A stretch of 13,454 nt of DNA. Source: an uncultured bacterium. GTDB taxonomy: Bacteria; Patescibacteriota; Minisyncoccia; Phycocordibacterales; UBA9973. A model generated the notes under the pieces. That model worked only from the letters and a program-made list of their open reading frames with translations. It did not search any database and was not told the origin of the DNA. Below, one piece after another: positions 13,041-13,454 of this stretch. Location: the NCBI GenBank assembly GCA_937895515.1, contig CALAYS010000022.1, positions 1 through 13,454 of the forward strand, written 5' to 3'. The position numbers were made by a program, and so were the translations under genes. The stretch's first letter is position 1; each line of letters begins with the position of its first letter.

Positions 13041-13454
13041 TGTTGGCTCTTCTAGCTATTATTGGTTTTTTTATTTTTCTAGCTGTTCTTCTTGGAATTT
13101 ATATTTATACAGTTGCACAAATTAGATCTTTGGGCAAAAGAATTGTTTCTCTTGAAGAAAAAGATGTAGAGACAAGTGGTAACATGGATTTAAGTAATTT
13201 ACCAGATTTTAATGAATTTTCTAAAAGAATAGATGCTTTGGAAAAAATAAAAGAAAAACCAGGGAGACCAGGCGAACATGGTAAAAAAGGAGATCCAGGG
13301 CCCCAAGGAGAACCAGGCAAAAATGGAGAACCCGGGCCTCCGGGAAGAACCCTTATACGAGATATAAACGAACTTTTTGATGGCCGTGATGAAATTACGA
13401 TTTTCAGGAATATAGGAGATTCTGTTCCCAATGATTTGAGTCAGCTTGATTTAA
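13040..13454 (+). CDS. Membrane-anchored collagen-like protein 4 (partial, runs off the window)
   Basis: An ATG at 13040 opens a frame with no stop before the window ends (138 codons visible). It is the most 'classical' collagen here. Residues 3-24 are a membrane segment (MLALLAIIGFFIFLAVLLGI). Residues 27-72 are charged, with heptad-like spacing (IRSLGKRIVSLEE, FSKRIDALEKIKEK), suitable for a short trimerising coiled coil. Gly-X-Y triplets at 75-102 are proline-rich and uninterrupted (GDPGPQGEPGKNGEPGPPG), unlike the Asn/Asp-rich triplets of collagen 3. The remaining visible part (RTLIRDINELFDGRDEITIF) begins the C-terminal domain. It continues the cluster beyond the window. A frame on the other strand at 13105-13431 is its shadow. 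Confidence 0.85.
   Translation, partial: MLALLAIIGFFIFLAVLLGIYIYTVAQIRSLGKRIVSLEEKDVETSGNMDLSNLPDFNEFSKRIDALEKIKEKPGRPGEHGKKGDPGPQGEPGKNGEPGPPGRTLIRDINELFDGRDEITIFRNIGDSVPNDLSQLDL

Noticed and set aside
13105..13431. 108-codon minus-strand ORF with Pro/Gly-rich repeats
   Set aside because: It is the antisense of the collagen triplets of collagen-like protein 4; Gly-Pro codons read backwards again give Pro/Gly-rich protein.

Overview
The window looks like a piece of a nucleocytoplasmic large DNA virus (giant virus) genome. Genes are intron-less and tightly packed, base composition is AT-rich, there are no Shine-Dalgarno-like sites, and palindromes sit at many gene ends. One long protein carries the cysteine-rich signature of the large subunit of the viral early transcription factor (poxvirus A7 / ASFV G1340L family). 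Other genes encode a calpain-type protease and membrane-anchored collagen-like proteins, both known from giant viruses. I cannot fix the family. The clustered palindromic repeats and low GC would suit a pithovirus-like relative, but that is inference.

Layout. Positions 1-482 are repeat-rich and gene-free. Positions 483-5069 hold a minus-strand block: VETF-L, then a 98-aa membrane protein, then two very small overlapping membrane ORFs (57 and 64 aa). Positions 5070-5703 are gene-free and contain palindromic elements. One of these is an inverted copy of an element at 51-174, so the minus-strand block is bracketed by inverted repeats about 5.3 kb apart. Positions 5704-7109 (+) carry a 121-aa ORF overlapping a calpain-family protease by 4 nt at a run of nine A. 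A hairpin spanning the whole gap at 7108-7136 separates the protease from a convergent, GC-richer 148-aa gene (7136-7582, minus).

Positions 7695-13454 are a uniform plus-strand cluster: collagen-like 1, collagen-like 2, two paralogous membrane proteins made of amphipathic helices, collagen-like 3, and a fourth collagen-like gene that runs off the window end. All six products have a hydrophobic segment near the N-terminus. Three collagen genes are complete; their C-terminal domains are unrelated to one another by eye. The best reading is a late, virion-envelope or surface-fibre module: membrane-tethered collagen trimers displaying different heads, plus two helical membrane-associated proteins. 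The VETF-L gene would supply virion-packaged early transcription.

The strongest unusual signals are: the six-gene membrane/collagen cluster; hairpins at or overlapping stop codons that look like a termination code; a repeat element that seems to have grown by adding a 21-22 nt double-hairpin module to a simple TCGAAAAA-N-TTTTTCGA palindrome; and the A9 junction that could fuse the 121-aa ORF to the protease. All functional statements come from motif recognition by eye; no database search was run.
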